A stretch of DNA of 20,630 bases, from the NCBI RefSeq assembly GCF_000611645.1, contig NW_014013207.1, positions 7,274 to 27,903 of the forward strand, given 5' to 3'. Of the stretch, positions 19,837 to 20,630 are shown one piece after another. The notes under the pieces are model-generated. The model saw nothing but the letters and a program-made list of their open reading frames with translations, ran no database searches and had not been told where the DNA came from. The position numbers and the translations under genes are program-made. Positions within the stretch are counted from its first letter, which is position 1, and every line of letters starts with the position of its first letter. This DNA comes from Monoraphidium neglectum. Its lineage: Eukaryota; Chlorophyta; Chlorophyceae; Sphaeropleales; Selenastraceae.

Positions 19837-19841
19837 TTACA
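19837..19841 (-). terminator. TGTAA polyadenylation signal candidate
   Basis: TTACA on the plus strand is TGTAA on the minus strand, 52 bases downstream of the proposed stop codon at 19893. It supports a minus-strand gene ending there. The 220 bases from 19673 to 19892 also hold the promoter of the hydrolase-like gene; no TATA box was seen. Confidence 0.4.
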
Positions 19842-19892
19842 TCCGTTCATATCGCCCTCACTCCACCATGTCACTTGCATCGCACCCATGGG

Positions 19893-20630
19893 TCACACAC
19901 CCGCCCAGCAGCGCTCGGAGCAGGTCACACCTTGGCGGCCAGCCCAACTTCCACCATGGAGACCTGCCGACAGCACTGTGGACATCTCCTGGACTATAGC
20001 TGCATGATGCATACTACAGCAAGTCGAATGCCAACTTTCACATAGAGCCGGTACCCGGAAAGGACATGCTAAGCGGCAAAGCAAGCAGGGTTCATGGTGG
20101 GAGTGACATGCATGGGCTGTTGGGTCGTGTTGAGACGCGATGCACGCGCAGGGCGCAAGGGGGCGCAGGTGCTTGCGGCGGGATGTGTCAGGGCTGCGTG
20201 CAGCGTGTGCAACGCCAATCGTCATCCGTACCTGCTGTCCCCCTTTTGAGTGGCTGTATCCCAAGCAGCAAAACATCCGCCTGGATGGGTCCGCCTGAAC
20301 AGAGTGCAGTCACCTGCTCACCCATCCATTGCTCCGAGACATTGACTGCTCATGTGTATCAACACTGCTTCAACACAATAGCTTTGCACTTACGTATTAC
20401 ACGACAACATTGTCGTAAGCCTTGAAACCCGCCTGCGAAAGCAAAAAGCTACTCACACAGCCTTGCCAGTCGCACGATCGCATTTACAACAGCGGGCTCA
20501 TCTATGTGCAGCCCGTGCCCGCCGCCGCTGCCAGAAGGCTCCCCGTCCGGCTCCGGCCCCATCACCGCCACCGGCCCCGCTACCTCCGGCGCCTGCCGCT
20601 GCGCCCCTGCGCCCCCACCAAGCGCCTGAT
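19893..20630 (-). CDS. Unrecognised gene, 3' part only (5' end off the right edge)
   Basis: Three exons proposed in transcription order: 20630-20457 (open to the window edge), 20294-20232 and 19999-19893 (alternative acceptor giving 19993). The first ends at a strong donor (TGT|GTGAGT), and both introns (162 and 232 nt) are in phase 1. Exon 1 is Gly/Pro/Ala-rich, then HIDEPAVVNAIVRLARLC. The join continues GPIQADVLLLGIQPLKRGTA, a hydrophobic strand-helix pattern, then IVQEMSTVLSAGLHGG. The stop is followed by a TGTAA. The first two exons look real; the last is weaker because its C-terminus (CSERCWAGV) is unremarkable. No family recognised. The gene lies upstream of, and in the same direction as, the hydrolase-like gene. 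Confidence 0.42.

Overview
The window looks like nuclear DNA of a green alga, probably chlorophyte and perhaps trebouxiophyte (Chlorella-like). Support comes from GC-rich sequence, dense small introns (about 60-395 nt, mostly 140-240) with GT-AG borders and many GTGCGC donors, TGTAA motifs downstream of several stop codons, and CAG and TG microsatellites in exons and introns. The genus is not certain. All gene models below were built by hand, by joining open frames at GT-AG borders and checking that the phase is kept. They are not transcript-verified.

Layout, left to right: (1) minus strand, 1-2791, a long coiled-coil protein with a polyglutamine tract, running off the left edge. (2) plus strand, 3180-4350 and 5714-6880, two tandem genes for secreted potato-inhibitor-I (CI-2/eglin-like) serine protease inhibitors with the same exon lengths and intron phases; the second has a cluster of seven GTAC cores just upstream. 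(3) minus strand, 7699-9518, an unrecognised membrane protein. (4) plus strand, 9957-10715, a small uncharacterised disordered protein, divergent from (3). (5) plus strand, 11327-12517, a FAS1 (fasciclin) protein with signal peptide, Ser/Thr-rich stalk and probable GPI-anchor signal. (6) plus strand, 13312-16082, a She9/Mdm33-family mitochondrial inner-membrane protein with polySer and polyGln tracts. (7) minus strand, 16701-19672, an eight-exon secreted protein resembling a TIM-barrel glycoside hydrolase. (8) minus strand, 19893-20630, the 3' part of an unrecognised gene running off the right edge.

The genes do not form an operon or an obvious pathway. Four of the eight (both inhibitors, the FAS1 protein and the hydrolase-like protein) have N-terminal signal peptides, so half the locus feeds the secretory route or cell surface. 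No RNA genes, CRISPR arrays or intact mobile elements were seen.
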